Shown here: positions 52,356 through 64,000 of the stretch, one piece after another
How positions within the stretch are numbered: position 1 is the stretch's first letter
Layout: each line of letters begins with the position of its first letter
Source of the DNA: Paramecium sonneborni
Lineage: Eukaryota; Ciliophora; Oligohymenophorea; Peniculida; Parameciidae
Length of the DNA stretch: 64,000 bases
Direction of reading: 5' to 3'
Assembly: GCA_905182985.1 (NCBI GenBank)
Contig: CAJJDN010000012.1
Coordinates: 619,802 to 683,801, forward strand
Made by a program: the position numbers and the translations under genes
The notes under the pieces: model-generated
Told to the model about the DNA's origin: nothing
The model's input: the letters and a program-made list of their open reading frames with translations, nothing else
The model's database searches: none

Positions 52356-54521
52356 TCATTATCCTCTCTTTTATTTTTTGAATTTGGCAATAATAGTTTC
52401 AATTTCATTAGGTGGAACTGGATCATGTCTTTTATATTCAAGAGAAAATTCTCCTTGTCCAGATGTAAAACCTCTTAATTCAGTGGCATAACCAAACATT
52501 TAAGATAATGGTACATCTGCATTTAATACAAACATATCTCCTCTAGATTCAGTATTAGTAACAGATCCTCTTCTTTTAGCAATACCAACCATACATTATT
52601 AATAAGATGGAGCAGGTACCATAATTTCAACAGCCATAACTGGTTCTAAAATTTCAGGTACAGCTTATCTAAAAGTTTAAGCAAATGCATATTTAGTAGC
52701 AGTCATAAATGCATTAGATGATGAATCTACAACATGAGTTTCACCTCCTTCTAATACAAATCTAACATTAACAACAGGATATCCAGTTAAAGGACCTTTA
52801 TCTACAGATTCATAAAATCCTTTTTCAACAGCAGTAATATATTCATTAGGTATACTAGTACCAATAACATGATTTTCAAATTAATTAGAGAATTATCCTT
52901 CTTCTAATTAAAGTGGTTCCATATATCCAATAACTTTAGCATATTGACCAGCACCTCCTGTTTATTTTTTATGTAAATAATCAAATTGTTATTTTTAAGT
53001 AATAGTTTCTCTATAATTAACAGTAGGTTATCCTAATTAAACATCAATTTCAAATTCTCTTCTCATACGTTCAGCATATATTTATAAATGTAATTCTCCC
53101 ATTCCAGAAATAATAATTTCTTCACTTTCTTTATCCATATCAACATTAAAAGTAGGATCTTCTCTTTAAAATTTAGATAATGCTTTTTAAAATCTAGCAG
53201 AGAATTCTTTTTTTGTAGGTTTAATAGATAAAGACATAACTGGTTATGGAACAAACATACTTGAACATAAAACTTGATAACTCATATCACCATAAACTAA
53301 AGTATCACCACTTGAACAATCAACTCCAAATACTGCAAAAATATCACCAGCTTCAACATCATTAATTTCTTCCATTTAATTTGCATGCATTTTAGCCATC
53401 CTAGCAACTTTTACTCTTTTTTTAGTTTTCATATTATATACATAATCTCCTTTTTTTAATTTACCTTAATATACTCTAACATATGTTAATTATCCAAATT
53501 TATTTTCTTCTAATTTAAATGCATAACCAACAAAAGGTAATTTAGTATCTGTTTTAAATTCTATCTTTTTTTCTTCTTTTTAATCTAAAGATATTTAAAA
53601 TCCATAATTCTTCTTTTCTTCTGGAGCAGGTAAATAATCTACTACACCATCTAATGCTAATTAAACTCCCTTATTTTTATATGCACTTCCCATAAAAACA
53701 GGATAGAATTTATGATCTTAACAATTCTTTCTTATTGATTATTTTAATTTATCTTCACTAATAGGTTACTCATTTAAATATAAATCTTCTATTTCTGGAT
53801 CTATACTACCTAATGTTTCTATTAATTCTTATCTTTTTTCTTTTGCTTCTTCTAAATATCTCTCTGGAATTTCTGTTTCTTTTACATCTTCTCCTTTTAA
53901 TCCTTCAAAATAATAAGCTTTCATTTTTATTAAATCTACTAATCCATTAAATGTTTAATCCGATCCAATAGGTATTTATACTGCTGCTACTGTTAATGAT
54001 AATCTCTTCCTTATACTCTAGATAGCACTCCATGGATTTGCTCCCATTCTATCCAATTTATTTATAAATATGATTCTTGGTACTTTATATCGAGACATTT
54101 ATTTATGAACTGTTAATGTTTATGGTTATACACCTGCCACTCCACAAATTAATAATACTCCACCATCAAGTACTCTTAAAGCTCTTTCTACTTCTATTGT
54201 AAAATCTACATGTCCTGGTGTATCTATTAAATTCACTTAATGTCCTTTCCATTTCAAATGAGTTGCAGCACTCTATATTGTTATACCTTTCTCTTTCTCA
54301 AGTTCCATAAAATCCATTGTTGCACCTGCTGAATCTGCACCTTTAACTTCATGTATTTCATGAATTCTTCCACCATAATATAATACTCTCTCTGAAAATG
54401 TTGTCTTACCAGAATCTATATGAGCTGAAACACCTATGTTTCTTATTAATTTATGTATTGGTTAACTAAACCAAAACATAGGAGTTCGCATAAATGACCT
54501 AAATCGGAATATATTATTCAT
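52356..54521 (-). CDS. GFM1: Mitochondrial elongation factor G1
   Basis: Translocase of mitochondrial protein synthesis, 721 residues, intronless. The basic N-terminus [14 protein letters not shown] looks like a mitochondrial targeting sequence. GTPase motifs follow: [10 protein letters not shown] (G1), a switch region with [30 protein letters not shown] (G3) and [11 protein letters not shown] (G4). Domain IV has [16 protein letters not shown], and the end reads [15 protein letters not shown]. The blocks [20 protein letters not shown] and ITIQSAATH favour mEF-G1 over cytosolic EF-2 and over the recycling factor mEF-G2. It lies 190 bp downstream of the fusion gene's start, on the same strand. 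Confidence 0.93.
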
Positions 54522-55340
54522 CTCTTTAATTTTTACGAGAATTAAAAATTTAATTTAATTTTTCCTTTTTTTATCTTTATATCTCAATCTAATTCATCTC
54601 TCTCTTTCCTTTATCTATTCTAAATATCATTTTTTATTCATCATTTTATTATTTTATAATTAACCCATTTAAATTCTATTCTTATATCTTTTTTAATAGT
54701 CCTATGTTCTAAATATTCTTAATTTTTATTTAAATATATCTGTTCATTTTATATTCTATCAATATGATCATTTTAACTTAATTTAATCACTATAACTTAA
54801 AATAATATATAAACAAAAATAAATAATAAATGTTAAATATTATAATCTTGCTTATTAGAAACATTAATTAGAATTCACTAAGTCAAATATTCTAATTATC
54901 TAATTTCCTATTTCAATCATTTTAGTTAAATTTAGATAAAATAATCATAAAGAATAGTAAATAAAGTAAAATAAATGAAATTTATAATCTGTTTTATTAT
55001 TAATAATAATAATAATATATCTTTCTTATTATTACTTTTTATAAAATTTAAATAACTATAAGATAAAACTTTTTGCCAATCAATCTATTTTTAGCCATAT
55101 TATTTAAAGTTTAATATATAATTATAAATCATGAATATTTTATAAAAAATAAAATAAGCCTAGGCGGATAAATTTTAATACAAATTTTACAAATAAATTC
55201 AATTATGAATTTGTAGATATTAGAATAGACTTTATAAAATGTTCTATTTTGATTCAGGACTTAATAGAAATATAGATTAATTCAAATAAAATTTATAAGA
55301 TTCTTCAATGTGAAATTTATTTTAAGTATTAATATAATTA
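54522..55340. other. Intergenic spacer
   Basis: About 820 bp between GFM1 and a small upstream gene on the same strand. Very A+T-rich, no supportable gene. The part next to 54522 should contain the GFM1 promoter. Confidence 0.45.
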
Positions 55341-55697
55341 TCAAACAAGCTCTTCTTCTAAGGTAGAAAACTCTTCAAGATTTATAGTGTCTATATTTGC
55401 CAACATTGATTTTTCATAAACTTCTACATGGTGTTTTTATTCTTCCTTTACTTATTAATCTAATTAGTTATATATTTATTATTCATCTATAATTAATGAT
55501 GATAATACCAAAAATATTGCATTACTCCTGAAATTCTTTAATTAAATCATCATATTCTAATTTGGCTCGCACATCTCTAAAATTTTCAAATGTCTTCATT
55601 CTTATTTATTTTAAGTTCTTTGAAGCATTTAATTCAATTTTCTAAGTTTAGAAATACAATATACCAACTTGGTTATCTCCATAGTTTTTTCTTCCAT
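55341..55697 (-). CDS. Small coiled-coil protein
   Basis: 103 residues from two introns (23 and 22 nt), exactly in frame. A short charged helical protein: TFENFRDVRAKLEYDDLIKE, then QQVKEEQKHHVEVYEKSML and an acidic end FSTLEEELV. No family recognised. Its start codon is only 59 bp from the divergent eS10 start. Confidence 0.6.
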
Positions 55698-55756
55698 TTT
55701 AATGTAATAATTAGTTTAAATATTTTTTAAATAAAAAATAAATCCATTATTTTTGC

Positions 55757-56224
55757 ATGGTTCAAGTTAAGAGATAAGATAGAAGAAAAGTATATGAATA
55801 CTTGTTATTGGAAGGTGTAATAGTAATTAAGAAGGTAAATGATGAAATAAATAAATTATAGGACATGGCACTCCCATTACATGCTGAAACAGGTGTTAAG
55901 AATCTTGAAGTTTGGATGTTATTGAGAAGCTTAAGAGATAAGAAATTAGTGGATTTAGTATTTTCATGGCAATATTACTATTATTATCTGAAAGCAGAAG
56001 GAGTGAAATATGTGAGAGATAAATTGGGTATTTATTTTATGTTCTACATTATGTTAGGTATTGTAGAAGATGTCATTCCTGCAACATTTAAAAAGGCTGA
56101 TAAGAAATTTGAAGATGATGCTCCAGAAACAAGATAAAGAGGTGGAAAAGGAGGAAGATCATTTGGAAGAGGAAATAGAGGAGCTCCTAGAAGAAATGAA
56201 GAAACAGAATAACCTGCTTAATGA
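55757..56224 (+). CDS. RPS10: Ribosomal protein eS10
   Basis: Small-subunit ribosomal protein of 145 residues. Family blocks: VYEYLLLEGVIVIKKV, VKNLEVWMLLRSLRDKKLVD, the aromatic FSWQYYYYYLKAEGVKYVRD (compare [20 protein letters not shown]), VEDVIPATFKK, and a Gly/Arg-rich tail GGKGGRSFGRGNRGAPRRN. A 30-nt intron at 56028-56057 interrupts KLG|I. It is a multiple of three and has no in-frame stop, so only family alignment reveals it. A highly expressed gene, with a compact divergent promoter of 59 bp shared with its neighbour. Confidence 0.93.
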
Positions 56225-56282
56225 GTATAATTACATAAGTATATTACATTACAGATCTTTTTTTTTGTTAATCTCTTCTAAT

Positions 56283-56374
56283 ATATATTAGTTAGTATAT
56301 AAATATATATTATTTAGTATATAAATATTTATTAGTTAGTATATAAATATATATTAGTTAGTATATAAATATTT
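56283..56374. repeat. Four 22-bp tandem repeats
   Basis: Units of the form ta(t/t)attagttagtatataaata follow each other about four times with few changes. They lie in the 3' spacer between the convergent eS10 and RNR genes. Possibly a microsatellite-like sequence; no coding role. Confidence 0.7.
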
Positions 56375-56409
56375 AATCATATATATAAATTATTAATATA
56401 AATATATAA

Positions 56410-58992
56410 TCAAGAGCCACAATTTAAGCAAACTTCAACTTCATCCCCATCTTCAGTAACAATTATTTATGGTTTACCTTTCTTAACTGTTTTCCCTTCA
56501 TTTGTAACTATTCTTTTAGATGCACTTTCATCAATCAACTGTTATTTAGATTATTATTATTAAATTTTTATTTATCCACCCTCTTTTAAGAGAGCTTCAA
56601 CATCGACTGTAAATTTGATTGGATCTGCAGCAGGTCGAGATCTAAGATAGTACATTCCTATAATAATGATTATTAAATAGAATACCTGTTTTCAATCCCT
56701 TTTCCCAAGCATAGAAATGCATAGATGTTACTTTAGACATTGTTGGTTCAGCCATATGAATATTTAAAGATTAACTTTAATCTATAAATGGAGCTCTGGA
56801 AGTTGCCAAGTTTAAAATTGCTTTTTATGAGATTTCCCAAACTGTTTTATATAACTATTTGATATTATTTGGAATTTCTTCTATATTTTAAACAGATCCA
56901 TTATTCATGATTAATTTGTTTTTGATTTATGGAGTCCATAAATTTAATTCAATTAAATCATCAACTAAATGGGGATTAATACAGACAAATTCTCCAGCTA
57001 ATACTCTTCGTGTATATATGTTTGTTGTATATGGTTCAAATGATTCATTATTTTAAAGTATTTAACTTGTTGATGCTGTTGGCATAGGTGCAATTAATAA
57101 TGAATTTCTCATTCCATATTTTATAATATTTTATTTAAGAGTATTCCAATCATATAATTATGGATTAACACCCCACATATCAAATTACAATATTCCTTAT
57201 GACGCTGGACTACCAGTAAAAGTTTCATAAGGTCCAAATTACTATGCTAATTCTAATGATCTTTGACAAGCACCATAATAAATAGTTTCAAAAATTTAAG
57301 AATTCAATTCTAAAGCATCTTCTGAATCAAATGGAATTTTCATTTTTTATAATGCATCAGCAAATCCCTATACACCAATTCCAATAGGTCTATTTCTTTT
57401 ATTACTGTATTCTGCTTATTTAACAGGATAAAAGTTCAAATCAATTACTATATTTAAATTTGTTGTAATTATTTTAGTAATATCTAATAATTTTTAGAAA
57501 TCAAAAGTTTTATCTTCTTTGATTAACTTTTACAAATTAATACTAGCAAGATTACAGACAGCAATCTCATCTGGTGATGTAAATTATATAATTTCAGTAC
57601 ATAGATTACTACTTTTAATAGTACCAAGATTCTTTTAATTACTTTTTAAATTACATGCATCTTTATATAACATATATGGTAATCCTGTTGAAATTTATGC
57701 ATCAATAATTTCTTACCATAATTATCTTGCTTTCATTGTAAGTCTACCCATATTTTTTGATTCATATTCAGTATATAATTTATTAAATTCTTATCCATAA
57801 CAATCTTAAAGACCTGGACATTCATTTGGACACATTAAAGTCCAATCTGAATCATCTTTAACTCTTTACATAAATAGATCTGGAATCCATAAACCTAAAA
57901 ATAAATCTCTTGCTCTTTATTCTTCAATTCCATGATTCTTTCTTAATTATAAAAAACTTATAATATCACTATGCCATGGTTCCAAATAAATAGCAAAAGA
58001 ACCTTTTCTTTTGCCACCTCCTTAATCAACATATCTAGCTGTATCATTAAATACTTTTAACATTGGTACTAATCCATTACTTATTCCATTTGTTCCTCTG
58101 ATATAACTATCTTAAGATCTAATCTTTGATACACTCAATCCTATTCCACCTGCTGATTTACTTATCAAAGCACATCTCTTTAATGTTTCATATATTCCCT
58201 CTATTGAATCATCTACCATATCTAATAAAAAACATGAAGACATCTAAGGAAAAGGAGTTCCACTGTTAAATAATGTTGGTGTAGCATGAGTAAAATATTT
58301 TTATGACATTAAATGATATGTCTAAAAAGCTGATTCCAAATCTTTTTTATGGATCCCAATACTTACTCTCATTAATAATTATTATGGTCTCTCTATTGGT
58401 CTTTTACCTTCCTTCAGTAAATAACTTCTTTCTAAAGTTTTAAAACCAAAAAAGTCATATTGATAATCTCTTTCATAATTTATCTCTTTTTGAATTCTAT
58501 CTTTATTCTCCATTATTATATGGTAAACATCATCGGCTATCAAAGGAGCTGGTCTACCGTATTTATCCTACAAAAATACAACTAAAATTTACTGTAAATG
58601 AATGTAATTTTTTAGCTACTTCACTAAATGATTCACTTGTTTCCTTATGAAGATTATTGACTGCTATTCTTGCAGCTAATAATGAATATTATGGATGAAC
58701 TAAATTCATGTAAGCACATGTTTCTGCCGCCAAATTATCTAATTATACAGTTGTTATTCCTAAAATATTTTCTAAAATTTTTAATACCTTCATACATTCC
58801 TTAAATAACTTTCCACATTATTAAGTTTATATTTATATGCTGAAGATTTGATGCTAAATTTTATAATCTCTCTGCTATTTTTTAAATATCAATATTTTAT
58901 TTTCCTCCATCTCTTTTTAATACATAAGATATATTTTTTTATTTTGCTAATTCTTATAAATGTTCAAAAGAATAATCATGATCCTAATCCAT
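56410..58992 (-). CDS. RRM1: Ribonucleoside-diphosphate reductase large subunit (class Ia)
   Basis: R1 subunit that reduces NDPs to dNDPs, 833 residues. It has an N-terminal ATP-cone ([37 protein letters not shown]). The catalytic barrel has [20 protein letters not shown] (first active-site Cys), [36 protein letters not shown], and [10 protein letters not shown] with the radical-site Cys and Glu. [20 protein letters not shown] comes next. The C-terminal tail ends CLNCGS, the redox Cys pair that is re-reduced by thioredoxin. Introns of 28, 25 and 28 nt leave an exact frame. The tail before the Cys pair has a Gln-rich insert encoded by TAA. It pairs with an R2 subunit not in this window. Confidence 0.95.
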
Positions 58993-59089
58993 TTTTTATA
59001 TATAAATATATTTTTTAACTATACTTTACTTTAAATTACACAACATTTGGCTCCAAAAGTTTTAGTTTGAAAATTATTTTATAATATTA

Positions 59090-62000
59090 TCAATAACGCT
59101 AACCAGGAGAAGTGAATCCACTACTGTATGTTAACTAAGATTCTGATAAGTCTCTTGGCTCTATATCAACTTCTTATTATGGTTTATAAAGTGAAAACTG
59201 GGAAGATGATCCTGGACTATAATATTACTATTATTTTTAGAATTATCCAGTGTTGTATGCTAAATTAAATTATATAAAATACTTGAATTGTTCTTATTTT
59301 CAACTTCTTAATTTATTTGATTACGTATTTACTAAGTTCTTTTGAATATTTCCTATTCTCTTTCTCTCAACATGGATTACAATTATTCATCATGTTCTCT
59401 TTCTCGTATATTTTGCATTTCATCTCTTATTTGATTTCTTAATTAATTAATTTTTTCTCTTTCATCTTCAACCAACATAGAAGGTGAAAATTATTATTAC
59501 TTTTGACTTGATTGAAAATCATATAATGCACTTGATAATTTCTAACTTGTCATTGGTTCTCTAACATCTCCTGAACTTTACTCAAAATTGTTCTAATAAT
59601 TACTATTTTAATAATAATTTGGTTAGTATTATTAATTTGAAAAACTCTATGATTTTTTATATTATTCCATTAATTGTTATTCCTAGATTCTCAATTTATC
59701 TTAATGTTATTTTGCTATTCTTTCCATTTCCTGTTCAAATTATTATCTTCTCTATATACTACTTTATCTTTTTTTATCTTCAACTTATCTTTTGTCTCTC
59801 AATTACTACTCTTCTTTACTAATCTAATCTTAAAATAATTGATCTCTTAATTTCTTTTCTCTCTCTAATTAAATCATTTTTAAATCTTATTGAAATTAAT
59901 GTATTCTTTCTTGATATTCAACTTCTTCTAACTATGCTTCATTTTCTAATTCTTGAATTTATTACATTTTTAACTACTTTAATTATTCAACTTTTATTTA
60001 TTATTGTTAAGAGTCCATTTTCCATTACTCACATTTAATTTAGTCTAATAATTCTTTTTCTTTTTATCTAAATTCCATTTAAGATTATATTTTTCTCTAA
60101 TTTTCTTGTTTAGCTCTTTATTCCATTTATTATTAAAATTTACTAAATATTTAATACTCTAAATTTTATAAAGCTTCCTCTTCTTGTAATGAGACAATTC
60201 TAAAATTGTCAGCCAATTAAGTTTTTCTAAATTATTTATTTAAATATTCTTGTTCCTATTGTTATAAATCTAATTATTTCTAAACTGCTTCATTCATAGT
60301 TTTCTCTAAGTTTTCTAATTATTTAATTCTTTATTATCTAACCTACTAATCTTATTAAAATTATTTCTATGCCCTCATTTCCACTTAATAATCAAACATT
60401 TCTTGTCTGTCTTTTTCTGCTTACATTGTTAGAAGTTATTTTTCTTAAAAGAGTTAATCTAATTATTCCATCTATTGAGCCATTTATTATAATCTAGAAA
60501 TTTGTTATTACTTTTGTATCAATCTTTATTCATCTTCTTATAGTTGTTCTCTAACTCTTGCTTAATATTATACACTTCCCTTTGGATAAATACTAAAGAG
60601 TTAATATTAATCCTTTTATAATGGTAATAAAAACTATAAATTAATTTAATATTGATCCATATCTAAAGATTTACTAAGATTAATTGTATTCTCAATCAAT
60701 TTTTCTATTTCAACTGTATTGCTTCTAGCAAAAAACAATTCTAATTAATCTTGATCATTCATTCTCATTATTGTGTTTTTAAAATAGATAAAGTATTCTA
60801 CCATAAACAATACAATCATTTAAGGTAAATCATTATACAATATTAAATGATCAATTAATTGCATCCATTAATTCTTTGTCAATAAATTTGTATAAAATTA
60901 ACGTATTGATGGCCAAGCATATTTAATTGATGTATATCCTAAATATTATTTCATATGTTAATATAATTGAGGTTCTACCTAATTGAATACTTAATCATGG
61001 AATTACAATAGAGATACAGGAGCATTAGGAAAATTTTCAAAAAATCTTTGGCAATGTTAAATCAATAAGGATAGAGTCGCTTCAAATATCAATAGTTCTT
61101 CTCCCCTTTTAAATAATTTAACAAATGGAAAAACTAATTATGGCAAATAATCTATTTCAGCAAACAAAGGACAATAATATGCCAAACAAGATAAAGTTCT
61201 TTATAATCTTGAAAACATCGATTCACTCTATAATGGATATTAATCAGCTAATTTTTAATAAGCAGGATGAACTCCTTAATTAATTAAATTGTTGTAAGCT
61301 TCTTAATTCATTGGCAAATTAAGCAAAGATCTCCAAATTAAACTTCTTTTATCATCTGGAAAAATGTGATATTATTTTAAGAATTATTGTAGTTTCTAAT
61401 AATTTAATAATTCTTTCAATGGATCATCACTGTTCTTATATATTTTTCCTAATGTATGAGAATTAATTGGCTAAGATATACTATTAGATTTGCTGTTCTT
61501 TTTACTTACTGCTGATTATGAAAATGATCCTTACATAGTATTAGTATTATTTCCAACTTTCTTGATATCAATATTTGTTGTTGTATTATTGAAATTTAAA
61601 GTATCAGCATAATTCTCCTTAATCATTGTGCTAACATTTACTCCTATTGTTGAATTCAGATTTTAATTCTATTTATTTAATTTATTAAGATCATAGAGAG
61701 CAATCTCTCCTGTGTTTAATATTATTGCAATTTTATTTTAATAAACATCAAAGTGAATAGGAGTTTTACCTTATAATATCTCAATACATTTTATAAGATT
61801 CCCAGTACTATCTATTTAAATAATCATAGAATTTTTAGTCAACATCAATATTTATTATCTTTTGATAGGCTTAACTAATTAAACACCATTCCCATATCCT
61901 TAATTTACATCTTAAGTTATTAAATTGTTGTGATTATCTAAGATGTAAATTTTGTTAGAGTGACAATTTATTATCAATCTTTGTCCATCAATAGATGGAA

Positions 62001-62651
62001 CTAATTGACATTATTTAATATTAAATTATTCAGGTAGTTAGATTCTGCTTATTATTTCAAACGATGATAGATTCCAAATTGATAAAGATTTGTCTGCCAT
62101 GACTGTTGCTAATTCAGTTGAGGAAGGTAAAAAACTAGCTCCAACAAATATACTTCCTTTAGAGAATAAAGAATGAACTTTATCAAATGAGTCTAAGGAA
62201 TGCAAAATACATTAATCTTGACTAACAGAAAGCAATATATTTTAAGTATGATTAGTATGCAATCCTAAGATCTAATGTTCATGTCCTTTCAGAGTTTTTA
62301 AATTTCTTCCATCTTAATTGTTAAAATAGAAATTATACTTTAACAAGACACAATTTGAATAGTTTTATTTTACAATGCTATTGCCAGTTAACCTCCTTTA
62401 TTATCAATATATGATATCAAATTAGCTGGACTTATTGTTGGAATATTTATGTATCTATTTTTATCATGATAAAAAATGAATGGATTCCCTGATTAATCTA
62501 TGCAAACCAAAAAATCAAAATAAAAAACTATTTTTGGTTGGCTCTTTAATTTGATCAAATCAATCAAACCATTAATTGTCTATCCTTCTGGATTCATTAA
62601 TGCTCCATTCTTCACTGCTAGTGTATGTAATTATGGGCCTTTATTTTTCAT
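59090..62651 (-). CDS. TBC1D31: TBC1D31 (WDR67)-like WD40-TBC-coiled-coil protein
   Basis: Centriolar-satellite/ciliary protein family, 1,170 residues. N-terminal WD40 repeats at about 60-330 include LKGHEHQILGLHTNHTQNI and VMADKSLSIWNLSSFEIISR. A TBC domain at about 430-650 reads DKRSLIWRSLLNLPMNQEAY, SRLQRTLSCLAYYCPLFAEI and YLPQLVFPFVKLF. It closely follows human TBC1D31 (RTLSALAHWS, YLPLLAFPFVKLF). A long Gln/Glu-rich coiled coil runs to about residue 1,080. The canonical IxxDxxR and YxQ catalytic fingers of Rab-GAPs are not evident, as in other TBC1D31 proteins. Introns of 26 and 23 nt leave an exact frame. The ATG is 60 bp from a divergent start codon. Confidence 0.88.
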
Positions 62652-62711
62652 TTAATTTAAATTTTAAAATGTAAGTTATAGACATAAAATTAAACAAATG
62701 TATTTTTTATT

Positions 62712-63269
62712 ATGAAAAAAAATTAATGTTAATTAAATATTCATATATATTTCAATCTTGTAGTTTAGATTGCAGATATTGAATAAACAGGAAGAGTTCG
62801 TTGCTTTACTATAAGGAAAGGCGATTTTTATCTATCTCTAATTAATTGTAACGCTTTTGCTCTACTAAATTTATATGGGCTTTTCAGTCTTATTTATGCT
62901 TTTTATTTTATTAAGTTGCACTCAATCAAATCATTAATTTATAAAGAAGAATGTGATCTCATTGTATTTTATCTAGTACTTTATTTTTCTCTTGTTATTA
63001 ATCTCTCCCTTGGACTGACAAGTTATTTTCTTATTTCATCACCGTATTCTTCCTTACTTGTGCAAAATAAATTAGTAGCTACTACTTCAAGTTTTTTTTT
63101 ATTGAAAATTTGCTATATAAATGATAAACTTGGTTTTTGTTGTGTTGAATTCTTATTTTTAATTAAATTCATTTATTGTATTGATAAAAATTATCTAATT
63201 GTTTTTATTATTTAGCATTAATATTTTCACAATCTTAGTTAAAATACTTACAATTTAAACACAATTTGA
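62712..63269 (+). CDS. Multi-pass membrane protein
   Basis: Open frame of 185 codons with TAR=Gln, ending at TGA. A short polar N-terminus (QIADIEQTGRVRCFTIRKGD) precedes four hydrophobic segments: ALLNLYGLFSLIYAFYFI, IVFYLVLYFSLVINLSLGLT, a weaker one around SSFFLLKICYI, and CCVEFLFLIKFIYCI. No family recognised. Strong A+T bias can by itself create hydrophobic frames, so I am cautious. It starts 60 bp from the divergent TBC1D31 gene. Confidence 0.45.
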
Positions 63270-63799
63270 ATAATTCAATTTAATTCTTTTTTTTACTCCT
63301 TATTATTAATGAAGACAATTTAAGAAATATTGAGTCTTTGTTTAAAAAAGCTTCAAATTTGGTTTTATTCTAAAAGTTTGTTAATTCTAAAAATTTCCAT
63401 AACAAAAAAAGTATACCCTAAAAAAAGCAAAAGTTTTCATGATTATCAATTTAAATTTCTTAAGATCAAAATTGAAATTAATTCACTAAAAAGATAATGT
63501 AAATATTTTTTAAGTGTCAAATACAACAATTAGCTTAACATTTTTGGAACAATTTAATAGTTTATAGAATGTTATAAGCTATAAATCTAAGAGTATAGTT
63601 TTTTTTGAATTTATATATAATTCTTATTATCTTCTTATGGGTATTGTAATTATTAAAAACAGAAATTAATCTTGATTGAGAAGGTTCATATGAATTAAAA
63701 CAATAATTTAGGTATTTAATAAGAATGCTGATTTGAAATAATATTATTTAAGTTTAGAGATAAGTGTTGGAAATGAAATAAATAAATAATTAAATAAAA
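63270..63799. other. Intergenic spacer
   Basis: 530 bp, A+T-rich, without a supportable gene or repeat. Confidence 0.45.
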
Positions 63800-64000
63800 A
63801 TGTAAAAAGCAAATATCATTTTTTTCTATGGACCTCCAGCGACTGCAAAATCTTATGTAGCCTAATAAGTTGCAAAATAAACAGGATATGTTTATTTCAA
63901 CTTAGATGAGTTCTATGTGAAAGTAAAAGCATAAACAGAAGTTGATAAATTGAACAAATTGATGTAAGTATTCTAGGCTGAGCCAAAAAACTATGTTGTC
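63800..64000 (+). CDS. P-loop kinase-like protein, adenylate-kinase type (5' part only)
   Basis: Truncated by the window end; 67 codons are visible. It starts MQKANIIFFYGPPATAKSYV, where GPPATAKS is a Walker A loop with Ala in place of the usual last Gly (GxxxxGKS). VAQQVAKQTGYVYFNLDEFY follows. Position and pattern match NMP/adenylate kinases and related shikimate-kinase-like folds, where this strand leads into the nucleotide-binding helix. Family assignment is tentative. Confidence 0.55.

Overview
The window reads as macronuclear-type ciliate DNA. Almost no long gene is open under the standard code. When TAA and TAG are read as glutamine and only TGA as stop, dozens of long genes open with recognisable eukaryotic domains. 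They are interrupted only by GT...AG introns of about 22-41 nt (22 nt is the commonest size). Very A+T-rich DNA, the TAR=Gln code, tiny introns and genes packed tens of bases apart point to Paramecium or a close oligohymenophorean relative. I cannot name the species.

Layout. 1-2.5 kb: decayed coding remnants. 2.5-7.5 kb: a sterol desaturase/hydroxylase-family enzyme, a short Vms1/ANKZF1-like release factor, a two-TM protein and an orphan. 7.6-13.1 kb (minus): a CNOT11-like CCR4-NOT subunit and two coiled-coil proteins. 13.7-17.6 kb: a membrane protein converging on a Q/N-rich protein. 17.6-20.1 kb: poor, decayed DNA. 20.1-23.5 kb: a MAPK15/ERK7-like kinase converging on a second kinase. 25-32 kb: two small genes, VPS4, a PA-TM-RING-like E3 ligase and SNF5/SMARCB1. 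32.6-39.9 kb (plus): a secreted PSI-like protein, an OHA plus double-LOTUS RNA-binding protein and a coiled-coil protein. 40-48 kb: topoisomerase III, a prenylation-motif mini-protein, a TFIIIC-like winged-helix protein and an EF-hand kinase. 48.4-54.5 kb (minus): a Pho80-type cyclin, an unusual cyclin-box plus MIOS-like (GATOR2) fusion ORF and mitochondrial EF-G1. 55.3-64 kb: a coiled-coil protein, ribosomal protein eS10, ribonucleotide reductase large subunit, the WD40-TBC protein TBC1D31, a multi-TM protein and the start of an NMP-kinase-like gene.

The genes form no operon; they are ordinary eukaryotic housekeeping and regulatory genes that are simply adjacent. Two places where an N sits between about 1.05 kb and 1.18 kb perfect direct repeats are unmerged contig ends, not real duplications. 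Removing one copy restores single intact genes. Gene models were derived by hand. For most long genes, subtracting the proposed introns leaves an exact multiple of three, which supports them, but splice sites remain inferred.
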